From the NCBI RefSeq assembly GCF_014644315.1, contig NZ_BMKL01000001.1:372001-436000 (forward strand): a DNA stretch of 64,000 nt. The letters run 5' to 3'. A program made the position numbers and the translations under genes. The DNA comes from Tsuneonella deserti (lineage in GTDB: Bacteria > Pseudomonadota > Alphaproteobacteria > Sphingomonadales > Sphingomonadaceae). Shown in pieces: positions 34,176-43,822 of the stretch; position 1 is the stretch's first letter; each line of letters begins with the position of its first letter. Under the pieces are notes generated by a model. That model did not search any database. It had not been told where the DNA came from and saw only the letters and a program-made list of their open reading frames with translations.

Positions 34176-35960
34176 TTGAACAACCAGCGCAACCTTTTCC
34201 TCGCCGTGGTGCTGTGCGGCCTGCTGCTGTTCGGCTGGGAAGCCGGGATGAAGTGGTTCTATCCTGCGCCGGCCGTGCCAGCGAAGGAGAAGGTGGAAAC
34301 CTCCGCAGCCCCGGCGCCGGGCGATGAGCCCGCGAAGATCAAGCGCACCCGTGAAGGCGGCCTGACCGATCCGGCGGCCGAAGCGCTCGAGCAGCGCGAC
34401 CTTGCGACCGTCCTGAAGAGCCCGCAGCGCGTGCGCATCGCCGCGCCGGAGATCGCCGGCTCGATCGACCTCGTGGGCGCTCGCATCGACGACCTGACGC
34501 TGACGACCCATCGCCAGACGGTCGAAAAGAATTCGGGCCCCGTCCGCCTGTTCAGCCCATCGGGCACTCCGGCGCAGCATTTCGCGCAGTTTGGCTGGAT
34601 CGGCACCGGGGTGAAGGTGCCCGACGGCAACACCGTCTGGCAGGCGACAGGCGGCCCGCTCGCCCCCGGCAAGCCGGTCATGCTGACGTGGGACAACGGC
34701 CAGGGCCAGCGTTTCGGCATCGAGTTCACGATCGACGACAAGTACCTGATTACTGCCAAGCAGACGGTCGCCAACCTCGCGCCGGGCGCGGTGGTGGTTC
34801 GGCCCTATGCGGTGATCAACCGGACCAGCGCCACAGCCAGCCTCGACCAGTGGACCATCCATTCCGGGCCGGTGGGCTATTTCGGGACCGGGGTCGATTT
34901 CGGCACCGACTATGACGACATCGCGGAAGCCGGCCGGATCACGCCCGAAGGCAAGGCCGGCTGGATCGGCTTCACCGACATCTACTGGCTTTCCGCGCTT
35001 GTCCCGCAATCCAACGCGGAGGTCGACGCCGACTTCCGCGGGCTCGGCAAGGACTTGTTCCGTGCCGACGTGATCTACGATCCGCTGACCGTCACGACCG
35101 GCCGCCAGATCGCCCGCACGACGCAGCTATTCGCCGGCGCCAAGGAAAGCGCGGTTCTCTCCTCCTATGCCGAAAACGGCATTACCGGGTTCGACAATGC
35201 GATCGACTGGGGCTGGTTCGGCATAATCGAGAAGCCAATCCTGTGGCTGCTGCGCACGCTTTACGGACTTGTCGGCAACTTCGGCCTCGCAATCATCCTG
35301 CTGACGCTGATCGTGCGCGGGGCGATGTTCCCGATCGCGCAGAAACAGTTCGCCAGCATGGCCGCGATGCGCGCGGTCCAGCCGAAAATGAAGGCGATCC
35401 AGGAACGCTACAAGGACGACAAGCCGCGCCAGCAGCAGGAGATCATGGCGCTTTACAAGACGGAAGGCGTCAATCCGCTCGCCGGGTGCCTGCCGATCCT
35501 GCTGCAAATTCCGATCTTCTTCGGCCTGTACAAGGTGCTGATGCTGGCGATCGACATGCGCCACAAGCCGTTCGCGTTGTGGATTCGCGACTTGTCGGCG
35601 CCCGATCCGGCGCACATCCTCAACTTGTTCGGTCTGCTGCCGTTCACGCCGCCCAGCTTCCTGGCGATCGGCGTGCTGGCGGTGCTCCTCGGCATCACGA
35701 TGTGGGCGACCTTCCGGCTCAATCCGCAGGCGATGGACCCGATCCAGCAGCAGATGTTCTCGATCATGCCCTGGGTGCTGATGTTCGTCATGGCGCCGTT
35801 CGCGGCGGGCCTTCTGATCTACTGGATCACCTCCAACATCCTGACGCTGGCGCAGCAGAAGTACCTTTATTCGAAGCATCCGCAGCTTCGGGCGCAGGCC
35901 GACAAGGACAAGACCAACCGTGAACGCGCCGCCGCGCGCGATGCAAAGGCAAAGGGGTGA
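34176..35960 (+). CDS. yidC: Membrane protein insertase YidC
   Basis: This 594-aa protein has an N-terminal transmembrane helix (NLFLAVVLCGLLLFGW) and a large periplasmic beta domain to about residue 340. The 60K/Oxa1 core carries five helices, including LLRTLYGLVGNFGLAIILLT, PIFFGLYKVL and a late FAAGLLIYW segment. The C-terminal tail is basic. It inserts and folds inner-membrane proteins alone or with SecYEG. The start is a TTG (34176) with GGAA upstream; no in-frame ATG fits the family start MxNQRN. It follows yidD after 43 bp. Confidence 0.97.
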   Translation: MNNQRNLFLAVVLCGLLLFGWEAGMKWFYPAPAVPAKEKVETSAAPAPGDEPAKIKRTREGGLTDPAAEALEQRDLATVLKSPQRVRIAAPEIAGSIDLVGARIDDLTLTTHRQTVEKNSGPVRLFSPSGTPAQHFAQFGWIGTGVKVPDGNTVWQATGGPLAPGKPVMLTWDNGQGQRFGIEFTIDDKYLITAKQTVANLAPGAVVVRPYAVINRTSATASLDQWTIHSGPVGYFGTGVDFGTDYDDIAEAGRITPEGKAGWIGFTDIYWLSALVPQSNAEVDADFRGLGKDLFRADVIYDPLTVTTGRQIARTTQLFAGAKESAVLSSYAENGITGFDNAIDWGWFGIIEKPILWLLRTLYGLVGNFGLAIILLTLIVRGAMFPIAQKQFASMAAMRAVQPKMKAIQERYKDDKPRQQQEIMALYKTEGVNPLAGCLPILLQIPIFFGLYKVLMLAIDMRHKPFALWIRDLSAPDPAHILNLFGLLPFTPPSFLAIGVLAVLLGITMWATFRLNPQAMDPIQQQMFSIMPWVLMFVMAPFAAGLLIYWITSNILTLAQQKYLYSKHPQLRAQADKDKTNRERAAARDAKAKG

Positions 35961-36610
35961 CCGACGACGAAGCCGCAGCCGCCGCTGAACTTGAGGAGCG
36001 CGCGCGCAAGCTGCTGACGGGGCGGGTGGAATTCCTGCTGTCGGCCCCGCAGCTCAAGTTCCTTCCCGACCCGGTGGTGCCCGAGATCGCCTTCGCGGGC
36101 CGTTCGAACGTCGGCAAAAGCTCGCTGCTCAACGCGCTGACCGGGCGCAAGTCGCTCGCGCGCGCTTCGGTGACGCCGGGGCGCACGCAGGAGCTCAATT
36201 TCTTCGAAGTCGGCGACCCGCTCGAACTACGCCTGGTGGACATGCCAGGCTATGGGTTCGCCAAGGCACCGCTGAAAGTGGTCGATCGATGGAAGGCGCT
36301 GGTGCGCGACTACCTGCGCGGGCGCCAGGTGCTCAAGCGCACGCTGGTGCTGATCGACAGTCGCCACGGGGTGAAAGACGTCGATCGCGACATGATGAAG
36401 ATGCTCGACGAAGCCGCGGTTGGCTACCGGCTGGTCCTCACCAAGACCGACAAGATCAAGGCGAGCGAGCTCGCGGAAGTCCAGGCCGCGACCGAGGCCG
36501 AGGCGAGGAAGCGTATCGCCGCATTTCCCAACGTTCACGCGACCAGCTCTGAAAAGGGCATGGGCATCGCCGAACTCCGGGCCTCGGTTCTGGCCGACGC
36601 GGAGAGCTAA
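35957..36610 (+). CDS. yihA: Ribosome biogenesis GTPase YihA/EngB
   Basis: This 217-aa GTPase has G1 GRSNVGKSSLLN, G2 around TPGRTQ, G3 DMPGYG and G4 TKTDK. It acts in assembly of the large ribosomal subunit. The start GTG lies in a GTGA overlap with yidC, so the five genes from rpmH form one cluster. Confidence 0.96.
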   Translation: MTDDEAAAAAELEERARKLLTGRVEFLLSAPQLKFLPDPVVPEIAFAGRSNVGKSSLLNALTGRKSLARASVTPGRTQELNFFEVGDPLELRLVDMPGYGFAKAPLKVVDRWKALVRDYLRGRQVLKRTLVLIDSRHGVKDVDRDMMKMLDEAAVGYRLVLTKTDKIKASELAEVQAATEAEARKRIAAFPNVHATSSEKGMGIAELRASVLADAES

Positions 36611-36677
36611 GAACGGCGCCTGTTCCGGAACGAAGCGGCGGCTCGCTCGCTTCGCCCCGGAAACGATGGAGATGCCG

Positions 36678-36926
36678 ATGACCGACCAGCGCGCCGCTAC
36701 CCTATACCGCATGGTGCTGCCCGATCACACCTGCCCGTTCGGCGTGCGGGCCAAGGCCGTGCTCGAGGACAATGACTTCGCCGTCGATGACCGGATCCTG
36801 CGCACGCGCGAGGAAGTCGACTCGTTCAAGGAGGAGCAGGGTGTAGAGACGACGCCGCAGGTCTTCATCGATGGCGAACGGATCGGCGGCAGCGAGGAAT
36901 TGGAAAGTTATCTCGCCGGGAACTGA
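36678..36926 (+). CDS. Glutaredoxin-like protein with CPFG active site
   Basis: An 82-aa thioredoxin-fold protein with the glutaredoxin cis-Pro loop TTPQVFIDGERIGGSEEL. The active site is CPFG rather than CPYC, leaving a single Cys, so it would work monothiol or as a glutathione-binding protein. The start at 36678 has GGAG six bases upstream; two earlier in-frame ATGs add MEMP. Confidence 0.85.
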   Translation: MTDQRAATLYRMVLPDHTCPFGVRAKAVLEDNDFAVDDRILRTREEVDSFKEEQGVETTPQVFIDGERIGGSEELESYLAGN

Positions 36927-36994
36927 CTCCCCTCAGTTTTGGCACGTTAATTGCATACAGCATTCAGAAAGCCTTCGCCTGCTAGGGCGAGGGC

Positions 36995-37672
36995 ATGGAC
37001 CTGGACTTGCAACCCACCCGGCGCGCGTTCCTTGCGGGCGCCGGCCTGGCAGTGGCCGGAGCGGCCGCGCCCATTATCTCCGGACTGGCCGGACGTCTGT
37101 TGAGCCCTCCTGCGCCGGCGGTTCCCGCCGTGCCTTCGGTGCTGTCGGAACCCACGCTGCCCGATCCCAACATGCCGCGCCTGTTTCCCCGCGCAATGGC
37201 CTCGCTCGAGACGCATGCAGGCCGCATCGCGCACCGTGACGTTGTCGGGATAGTCGATTTTTCCCAGGCCTCGCGCGAACCGCGGCTGCACCTGGTGGAT
37301 CTCGCTAGCGGCAAGGTGAACACGCATCTCGTCGCGCATGGCAGCGGTTCGGATCCGGACCGTAGCGGATGGCTGCAGCGGTTTTCCAACCAGCCCAGCT
37401 CGAACGCCTCTTCCCGCGGGGCCTATCTGACCGGCGAGGCCTACGTCGGCAAACATGGCCGCTCCCGCCGCCTGCACGGGCTCGATCCCGACAACAACAT
37501 GGCCCAGCCGCGTGCGATCGTGATCCATGCGGCCAGCTACGTGAGCGAGGCGATGGCAGCTGCGCAAGGCCTCATCGGGCGCAGCCAGGGGTGCTTCGCG
37601 GTTTCGGACGCCGCGATCGGCGAAGTTCTCGAACGGCTCGGGCCAGGCAGGCTGATCTTCGCCTGGAAATAA
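36995..37672 (+). CDS. Exported murein L,D-transpeptidase-like protein (YkuD_2 type)
   Basis: This 225-aa protein has a Tat-like leader (TRRAFLAGAGLAVAG) and a Pro-rich linker. The catalytic-domain motifs are LHLVDLASGKVNTHLVAHGSG and the Cys motif GRSQGCFAVSD near residues 195-205. It probably cross-links or attaches peptidoglycan stem peptides in the periplasm. The RR followed by AFL matches a Tat signal only loosely. Confidence 0.85.
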   Translation: MDLDLQPTRRAFLAGAGLAVAGAAAPIISGLAGRLLSPPAPAVPAVPSVLSEPTLPDPNMPRLFPRAMASLETHAGRIAHRDVVGIVDFSQASREPRLHLVDLASGKVNTHLVAHGSGSDPDRSGWLQRFSNQPSSNASSRGAYLTGEAYVGKHGRSRRLHGLDPDNNMAQPRAIVIHAASYVSEAMAAAQGLIGRSQGCFAVSDAAIGEVLERLGPGRLIFAWK

Positions 37673-37679
37673 TTCCCGG

Positions 37680-38099
37680 TCAGGTGGCGAACAGGCTGTC
37701 GAGGGTGGCGAAGGCTTTCATCTCGATCGCATTCCCCGAAGGATCGCGCAGGAACATGGTCGATTGCTCGCCGGGTTCACCTTGGAAGCGGGTATAAGGC
37801 TCGATCTCAAAGGGGACCTCCGCAGCCCGCAGCCGCGCTGCGAGTGAATCGAAATCTTCCAGCGTCAGCACGACGCCGAAGTGGGGCACCGGAACGCCGT
37901 GTCCGTCCACGTGGTTGACTGCCGCGTCCGGCATCCTGGGCGGCGCGAGGTGGGCGACGATCTGGTGACCGAAGAAATCGAAATCGATCCATTTGTCCGA
38001 GCTGCGTCCTTCCGGGCAGCCGAGCAATGTCCCATAGAATTCTCGCGCGGAACCGAGATCGTGGACGGGGAAGGCGAGGTGGAAGGGGCGCAGGCTCAT
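37680..38099 (-). CDS. VOC-superfamily (glyoxalase/dioxygenase fold) protein
   Basis: This 139-aa protein has the paired beta-alpha-beta-beta-beta modules of the family: [22 protein letters not shown] at the start, [20 protein letters not shown] in the middle, and [17 protein letters not shown] at the end. Metal ligands His8 and Glu near the C-terminus are present. The substrate is unknown. It is divergent from the GST gene. Confidence 0.88.
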   Translation of the reverse strand: MSLRPFHLAFPVHDLGSAREFYGTLLGCPEGRSSDKWIDFDFFGHQIVAHLAPPRMPDAAVNHVDGHGVPVPHFGVVLTLEDFDSLAARLRAAEVPFEIEPYTRFQGEPGEQSTMFLRDPSGNAIEMKAFATLDSLFAT

Positions 38100-38327
38100 G
38101 CCTTGTCTCTAGCGGGGTTTTCGTTTTCCTACACCGCGCTGGTTTGCCAGCTTTGCGCAATGGACCTTGCCGAAGCCCGCCGCATCCTCGTCGATTTCGC
38201 CGCGGTGGCCCACGCCGAGGATGAAAAGAAAAGCTCAGGACTGTGGTCCAAGCGGTCCACCGTTCAGCCTCGACACTCCCGTGATGAACGCCTAGGGCGC
38301 GGGGCGGCGGGACAACAGGGCATCGAC

Positions 38328-38996
38328 GTGAAGCTGATCATCGGCAACAGGAACTACTCGAGCTGGAGCTTGCGCGGCTGGCTCGCGTGCAAGCAATCGG
38401 GCCTCGCCTTCGAGGAACTGACGGTCAACATTTCGGGCGAAGAGTGGGAAGCCGCCAAGCGCGAGATGGGCGAGGTCCAGCCCTCCAGCGGAAAAGTGCC
38501 GGTGCTGTGGGATGGCGACAGCGTCATCTGGGACAGCCTGGCAATCCTCGAATACCTCGCCGACAAGGTCGGCCGCGACCGCTTCTGGCCCAAGGAGGAC
38601 GCTGCGCGCGGCATGGCCCGCGCGATGGTCGCCGAAATGCATTCGAGCTACCTTGCGCTGCGGCGCAACTGCCCGATGAACGTTCGCCTGCGGCACGACG
38701 GCCTCGAGCTGTCGGACGCGGCGCGAGACGACATCGTCCGCATCCTGCAATTGTGGGCTGAGGCGCGCGCGCGCTTCGGCCGGGGCGGACCCTTCCTGTT
38801 CGGCACTTTTGGCGCCGCCGACGTGTTCTACGCCCCGGTGGTCAGCCGCTTCGTAACCTATGGCATCCGGGTTCCGGGCTTCGCTCAGGCCTACATGGAA
38901 GCGATGTGGGAACACGAGTGGATGCAGGCGTGGATCAGGGCGGCCGAGGACGAGCAATGGGTGATCGAACAGTGGGACAGCGTACCCGTCGCATGA
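38328..38996 (+). CDS. Glutathione S-transferase
   Basis: This 222-aa protein has the thioredoxin-like N-domain (KLIIGNRNYSSWSLRGWLA) with the glutathione-binding SS and the VPVLWDGDSVIWDSLAILEYL segment, then the all-helical C-domain. It is probably a detoxification or maleylacetoacetate-isomerase-like enzyme. The GTG at 38328 matches the family start; the open frame continues upstream to 37881 without homologous residues. Its stop overlaps the next gene (ATGA). Confidence 0.9.
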   Translation: MKLIIGNRNYSSWSLRGWLACKQSGLAFEELTVNISGEEWEAAKREMGEVQPSSGKVPVLWDGDSVIWDSLAILEYLADKVGRDRFWPKEDAARGMARAMVAEMHSSYLALRRNCPMNVRLRHDGLELSDAARDDIVRILQLWAEARARFGRGGPFLFGTFGAADVFYAPVVSRFVTYGIRVPGFAQAYMEAMWEHEWMQAWIRAAEDEQWVIEQWDSVPVA

Positions 38997-39871
38997 TGGC
39001 GCGCCTCGTCTCTGCCCTGCTGGCGCTGGCTGCGCTGCTGCAGCCCTCGCTGGCGCAGGCCTGGGGCTGGTACGGCCACCAGACCACCGCGCGCATCGCA
39101 CTTGCCAACGTGCGCCCCGAGACGCGCGCCGCGATTGCCCGCCTGCTCGCGCATGACCGTGAGCTCGGCACCCCGCAGTGCCGCATCCGCGATCTGGCCG
39201 ACGCCGCGACCTGGCCCGACTGTTTGCGGGGCGAGGGCTGGCGCTGGGGCTACACTTTCTCCTGGCACTATCAGACCGAACCGGTCGGTGAACCGTACGA
39301 TCCGCGCAAAAACTGCGGCGGCGGCAATTGCGTGCTCGCGCAGATCGAGCGCAACCAGCGTATCCTTGCCGACGAGAGCCTGCCGGCCAATGTCCGGCTC
39401 GAAGCGCTCGCCTTCATGGTTCACTTTGCCGGCGACATCCACATGCCGCTCCATTCGGGCGACAACGACGACAAGGGCGGCAATGCGGTCGAAGCGATTT
39501 ACGGCATCGCGCCGGGCCTGAACCTTCACTCGGTGTGGGACAGCGCGCTGGCCGAGCGCGCGATTTCAGGTGCCACCCCCCCGCTCGTGCGCCGCTATAC
39601 TCCTCATGAACGCGCCGCGCTGGGTGGCGGTGTACCGGCTGACTGGGGCCGCGAAAGCTGGGAGTTGGCGCGCACATTCGTCTATGCAAACGCCCTCGGA
39701 CGCGAACTTGCGCCGGGCGAGAAGTCTCCCGAGGAAGCAACCCTTTCGCAGGAAGCGATCGTCGCTGCCATACCGGTGGCGGAACGGCGCATCGCCCAGG
39801 CCGGGGTCAGGATAGCTTCGCTGCTCGATACAGCCTTTGCCGCGGGCCCGCTTCCCGGGACAGCGCGATGA
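38993..39871 (+). CDS. Secreted S1/P1-type nuclease
   Basis: This 292-aa protein has a signal peptide (MMARLVSALLALAALLQPSLAQA) after which the mature protein would begin WGWYGHQ. The first Trp is a zinc ligand in S1/P1 nucleases. Other ligand motifs are WHYQ, MVHFAGDIHMPLHSGDNDDKGGN and NLHSVWDS. It degrades single-stranded DNA or RNA outside the cytoplasm, likely for phosphate or nucleoside gain. Its start overlaps the GST stop and its stop overlaps dapE (ATGA). Confidence 0.93.
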   Translation: MMARLVSALLALAALLQPSLAQAWGWYGHQTTARIALANVRPETRAAIARLLAHDRELGTPQCRIRDLADAATWPDCLRGEGWRWGYTFSWHYQTEPVGEPYDPRKNCGGGNCVLAQIERNQRILADESLPANVRLEALAFMVHFAGDIHMPLHSGDNDDKGGNAVEAIYGIAPGLNLHSVWDSALAERAISGATPPLVRRYTPHERAALGGGVPADWGRESWELARTFVYANALGRELAPGEKSPEEATLSQEAIVAAIPVAERRIAQAGVRIASLLDTAFAAGPLPGTAR

Positions 39872-41004
39872 CCGACGTCGCAGAACTCGCCGAACGGTTG
39901 ATCGCTTGCCCGAGCGTCACTCCGGCTTCCGGGCTGGTCTTCGATGCGCTCGAGGCGATGCTCGCCCCGCTTGGCTTCGAAGTCGACCGCTTCGTGGCGG
40001 GCGTAGGCGCCGACGCGGTGGAGAACCTGCTGGCAGTCCGTCGCGGCCCGTCCGGAAGTCGGCACTTCGCCTTTGCCGGCCATCTCGACGTGGTTCCACC
40101 GGGGGAGGGATGGTCGACTGCGCCGTTCCTGCCCGAGCGGCGCGGCGACCTCCTCTACGGGCGCGGTGCGGTCGACATGAAAGGTGCGATCGCCGCTATG
40201 GTCGCGGCCGTCGCGCAGGTCCCTCGGGAGGCGGGGACCGTCAGCTTCATCATCACCGGGGACGAGGAGGGGCCGGCTCTTCACGGCACCCGCGCGCTGA
40301 TCGATCGAATTCGCGCGCGCGGAGATCTCCCCGACCTGTGCCTGGTAGGCGAGCCCACTTGCGTTACGCGGCTGGGCGACATGGCGAAAATCGGCCGCCG
40401 CGGATCGGTCAACATCTGGCTCGAGGTCGAGGGGACACAGGGGCACGTCGCGTATCCTCACCTGGCGGACAACCCGATCCCGCGGCTGGTGGCGATGCTC
40501 GCGGAACTCGACGCGTTGGTGCTCGATCAAGGGACCGAATGGTTCCAGCCTTCGAACCTGGAGATTACGGATCTCGAGGTCGGCAACCCGGCGCACAACG
40601 TGGTGCCGGCAACGGCAAAGGCGCGGATTTCGATCCGCTTCAACGCTCTCCACACCGGCGAGCAGCTGTCCGAGCTGGTTTCGGCCATCGCCGCGAAGCA
40701 CGGCGGTACCGCCCGCGCGGTGGTGAGCGGAGAGGCGTTCCTGACTCCGCCGGGTGCGTTTTCCGACATGCTCGCCAGCGCGATCGAGGCCGAGACCGGG
40801 ATCGTTCCCGAGCTGTCGACCACCGGCGGCACTTCCGACGCGCGCTTCCTCAAGGACCTGTGCCCGGTGATCGAATTCGGGCTGCTCAACGCCACGATGC
40901 ACAAGCTGGACGAGGCGGTTGCGGTCGCGGACCTCGACCAGCTCGCCCGAATCTATGCCAGGATCGTCCAGGACGCGCTGATTGTGCCCGCCACGGGCGG
41001 CTGA
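39868..41004 (+). CDS. dapE: Succinyl-diaminopimelate desuccinylase
   Basis: This 378-aa M20 family dizinc enzyme of lysine/DAP synthesis has FAGHLDVVPPG (metal-binding HxD), GRGAVDMKGAIAAM, TGDEEGPA (catalytic Glu pair), GEPTC, and a C-terminal TTGGTSDARF and LLNATMHKLDE. It hydrolyses N-succinyl-LL-diaminopimelate. The start is the ATG in an overlap with the nuclease gene. dapB lies 2 kb away on the other strand. Confidence 0.96.
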   Translation: MTDVAELAERLIACPSVTPASGLVFDALEAMLAPLGFEVDRFVAGVGADAVENLLAVRRGPSGSRHFAFAGHLDVVPPGEGWSTAPFLPERRGDLLYGRGAVDMKGAIAAMVAAVAQVPREAGTVSFIITGDEEGPALHGTRALIDRIRARGDLPDLCLVGEPTCVTRLGDMAKIGRRGSVNIWLEVEGTQGHVAYPHLADNPIPRLVAMLAELDALVLDQGTEWFQPSNLEITDLEVGNPAHNVVPATAKARISIRFNALHTGEQLSELVSAIAAKHGGTARAVVSGEAFLTPPGAFSDMLASAIEAETGIVPELSTTGGTSDARFLKDLCPVIEFGLLNATMHKLDEAVAVADLDQLARIYARIVQDALIVPATGG

Positions 41005-41039
41005 TAGCAGCGGGCACGAACAGGGGAGAAGATATCGCA

Positions 41040-42419
41040 ATGGTCGCCACCACCATGCCTGACACGACGCCGCGCCGGGGGCCGCTCGGCTGGATGCTCT
41101 ATGCGCTCAGCCGCCACCTCACCGCGTCTATCATGGTCGGCATGGTGCTGGGCGTAGTCGTCGGATGGTTGGTCAACCAGCAACTGCTCACCGGCATCAT
41201 GGATGCCGAACACTGGGCGCGCAGCTTTCAGATGCTGTCGACCATCTTCCTGAATCTGATCAAGATGCTGGTCGCCCCCCTCGTGCTGGCGACGATCGTG
41301 TCCGGTCTTGCGCACATGGGCGATAGCAGCGCCGTCGGCCGGATCGGCTTCCGCGCGATCCTGTGGTTCATCGTCGCCAGCCTGATCTCGATCAGCCTCG
41401 GCCTTGTGATGGTCAACCTGTTCCAGCCCGGGGCCGGGGTCGACGTCACAGCCCCGGCGCAGGCCATCGGAGAGGTCAAGAAGCTCGATTTCTACGAGTT
41501 CATCGAGCACGTCTTCCCCAAGAACGTGGTCGGGGCGATGGCGGACAACAACGTCCTGCAGATACTGGTCTTCGCGCTGTTCGCAGGCGTGGGGCTGACG
41601 GCCCTTGGCGAGCGCGGCCTGCCGCTGGTGAGGGCCGCCGACACGCTTGCCGAACTGATGCTGGAGATTACCGGCTACGTCATGCGCTTCGCGCCGTTCG
41701 CGGTGTTCGGCGCACTTGCCAATGTCGTGGCCAAGAACGGGCTCGGCATTCTTGGTACGTATGCCCGGCTGCTCGGCGAATTCTACTTCGCGCTGGCGAT
41801 CCTGTGGGTGATCCTGCTGCTTGCCGGCTGGGTGGTACTGCGCGGCCGCGCTTTCCAGCTCGTCCGCTACATCCGCCAGCCGGTGCTGATCGCGTTCAGC
41901 ACGGCATCGAGCGAGGCGGCGATGCCGCGTTTGTTCGAGCAGCTCGACCGGTTCGGCATTCCCCGGCGCATCTCGGGCCTGATGATCCCGCTTGGCTACA
42001 GCTTCAACCTCGACGGTTCGATGATGTATGCCAGCTTCGCGACGATCTTCATCGCGCAGGCCTACGGGGTCGACCTCTCGATCGGAACGCAGATCGCCAT
42101 CCTCCTCACGCTGATGATCAGCTCGAAGGGCATTGCCGCGGTCCCCCGCGCGAGCCTGGTCGTTATCGCGGCTACCCTGGTGATGTTCGACCTGCCGGCA
42201 GAAGGCATCGCGCTGGTGCTGGCGATCGACCAGTTCCTCGACATGGGCCGCACCGCCACCAACGTGTTCGGCAACGCGGTCGCGACCAGCGTCATCACCA
42301 AGTGGGAAGGTATGCTCCAGCCGATGCGCGATCCCGATGCGGACGAGGACGTTGCGCCGAGTCGTACATCGTCGGAAGGGCGGCAGGGCTTGAACCTGGA
42401 TCCGGACGCGAACCTCTAG
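41040..42419 (+). CDS. Dicarboxylate/amino acid:cation symporter (DAACS family)
   Basis: This 459-aa membrane protein has about eight transmembrane helices and the family re-entrant loops: FSTASSEAAMPRLFEQ (serine-rich HP1), GYSFNLDGSMMYASFATIF (TM7) and ISSKGIAAVPRAS plus MGRTATNVFGNAVA (HP2/TM8). It takes up C4-dicarboxylates or acidic amino acids with protons or sodium. The ATG at 41040 has GGGGAG ten bases upstream. Its stop overlaps the nth stop from the other strand. Confidence 0.95.
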   Translation: MVATTMPDTTPRRGPLGWMLYALSRHLTASIMVGMVLGVVVGWLVNQQLLTGIMDAEHWARSFQMLSTIFLNLIKMLVAPLVLATIVSGLAHMGDSSAVGRIGFRAILWFIVASLISISLGLVMVNLFQPGAGVDVTAPAQAIGEVKKLDFYEFIEHVFPKNVVGAMADNNVLQILVFALFAGVGLTALGERGLPLVRAADTLAELMLEITGYVMRFAPFAVFGALANVVAKNGLGILGTYARLLGEFYFALAILWVILLLAGWVVLRGRAFQLVRYIRQPVLIAFSTASSEAAMPRLFEQLDRFGIPRRISGLMIPLGYSFNLDGSMMYASFATIFIAQAYGVDLSIGTQIAILLTLMISSKGIAAVPRASLVVIAATLVMFDLPAEGIALVLAIDQFLDMGRTATNVFGNAVATSVITKWEGMLQPMRDPDADEDVAPSRTSSEGRQGLNLDPDANL

Positions 42420-43072
42420 GAACCGGTCTTGGCAGCGGGCGCGGGCGTCTTGGGGCGATAGGCGCACAAGTCCGCCACCGCGCAGCGCCAGCACTCGGGC
42501 ACGCGCGCCTTGCAGGTATAGCGGCCGTGCAGGATCAGCCAGTGGTGGGCGTGGCGTCGGAAAGGCTGGGGTACGCGTTTGTCGAGCTTCGCCTCGACCT
42601 CTTCGGGCGTCTTGCCGCGAGCCAGGCCGGTGCGGTTTCCGACGCGGAACACGTGAGTGTCCACCGCGAACGTTTCCTCCCCGAAGGCGCAGTTGAGCAC
42701 GACGTTCGCTGTTTTGCGTCCGACGCCGGGCAGGCGCACCAGTTCCTCGCGGGTCGCCGGCACCTGGCCGCCGAATTCGTCGACCAGCATCCGGCTGAGC
42801 GCGATGACGTTCTTCGCCTTGGTGTTGAATAGGCCGATCGTCTTGATGTGCTCCTTGAGCCCCTCTTCCCCCAGCGCGATCATCTCCTGGGGCGTGCGGA
42901 CCTCGGCGAACAACCGCCGGGTCGCCTTGTTCACGCCGACGTCGGTGGATTGCGCGCTCAACGCGACGGCCACGACCAACTGAAACGGACTGCCGAACTC
43001 GAGCTCTGTCTCCGGGGATGGGTTATCTTCGGCTAGACGGCGGAAAAACTCGAAAATCTCTGCCTTCGTCAA
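42416..43072 (-). CDS. nth: Endonuclease III
   Basis: This 218-aa base-excision glycosylase/AP lyase has the helix-hairpin-helix LPGVGRKTANVVL with catalytic Lys, VDTHVFRVGNR with catalytic Asp, and a C-terminal Cx6Cx2Cx5C iron-sulfur cluster. It removes oxidised pyrimidines. The start is a TTG that overlaps the dapB stop (TTGA), implying coupling. Confidence 0.96.
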   Translation of the reverse strand: MTKAEIFEFFRRLAEDNPSPETELEFGSPFQLVVAVALSAQSTDVGVNKATRRLFAEVRTPQEMIALGEEGLKEHIKTIGLFNTKAKNVIALSRMLVDEFGGQVPATREELVRLPGVGRKTANVVLNCAFGEETFAVDTHVFRVGNRTGLARGKTPEEVEAKLDKRVPQPFRRHAHHWLILHGRYTCKARVPECWRCAVADLCAYRPKTPAPAAKTGS

Positions 43073-43797
43073 AGACCAAGCACCTGTGGCATCTCGTAAC
43101 GGCCGGGACGGCGCCCGAGGAGCCAGGCAGCGCCCGTGACCGCGCCCCTGGCGAAGATCATGCGATCCTCGGCAGAGTGCGAAAGAGTGATCCGCTCCTG
43201 ATCGCCCAACAGCAACACGCTGTGTTCCCCCGCTACCGTGCCGCCTCTCAGTGAGCCGAAGCCGATCGCTCCCCGTTCGCGTGCGCCGGTGTGCCCGTCG
43301 CGCCCGCGTTCGCTGTGCGCCGAAAGCTCAATCCCGCGGCCTTGCGCCGCCGCCTCTCCAAGCAGCAGCGCGGTGCCCGAGGGGGCGTCCACCTTCATCC
43401 GGTGATGCGTCTCGACCACTTCGATATCCCAGGCCGGCCCCAGCCGGGCGGCCGCCTCGCGCACCAGATGGGCCAGCAGGGTCACGCCAAGGGACGTGTT
43501 GCCCGTCTGCAGGACAGCAATGGCACCGGATGCCGAATCCAGCGCGGCCTGGTGCCGCTCGTCTAGGCCGGTCGTGCCGACGAGGATCGGAACGCCGGCG
43601 CCGATGGCGGCATGAAGATTGGTCTCGAGCGCCGCGGGTGAAGAGAAATCGACCAGCACTTCGCTCGCTTCGGCAAGAATGGCGGTGTTGCCGCCCTGGT
43701 CGACCCCGCCAGCGCATTCGTGGCCGGCCTCGGTGATCGCCCTGACGAGCGCATGGCCCATGCGTCCCTCGCTGCCGATTATGCCGATACGCGCCAT
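43069..43797 (-). CDS. dapB: 4-hydroxy-tetrahydrodipicolinate reductase
   Basis: This 242-aa enzyme has the NAD(P) motif ARIGIIGSEGRMGHALVRA, VDFSSPAALETN, the active-site ETHHRMKVDAPSGTALLLGE with catalytic His and Lys, and GAREIGF-like GARERGAIGFGSLRGG. It makes tetrahydrodipicolinate for lysine and DAP. The ATG at 43797 has GGGAG six bases upstream; earlier in-frame starts run into the divergent sirtuin gene. Confidence 0.96.
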   Translation of the reverse strand: MARIGIIGSEGRMGHALVRAITEAGHECAGGVDQGGNTAILAEASEVLVDFSSPAALETNLHAAIGAGVPILVGTTGLDERHQAALDSASGAIAVLQTGNTSLGVTLLAHLVREAAARLGPAWDIEVVETHHRMKVDAPSGTALLLGEAAAQGRGIELSAHSERGRDGHTGARERGAIGFGSLRGGTVAGEHSVLLLGDQERITLSHSAEDRMIFARGAVTGAAWLLGRRPGRYEMPQVLGL

Positions 43798-43822
43798 TGC
43801 CACTCCCAGATCGCCATGCTTC

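Noticed and set aside
37881..38327. N-terminal extension of the GST gene
   Set aside because: The frame is open but antisense to the VOC gene for much of its length, and the GST family begins at the GTG at 38328.
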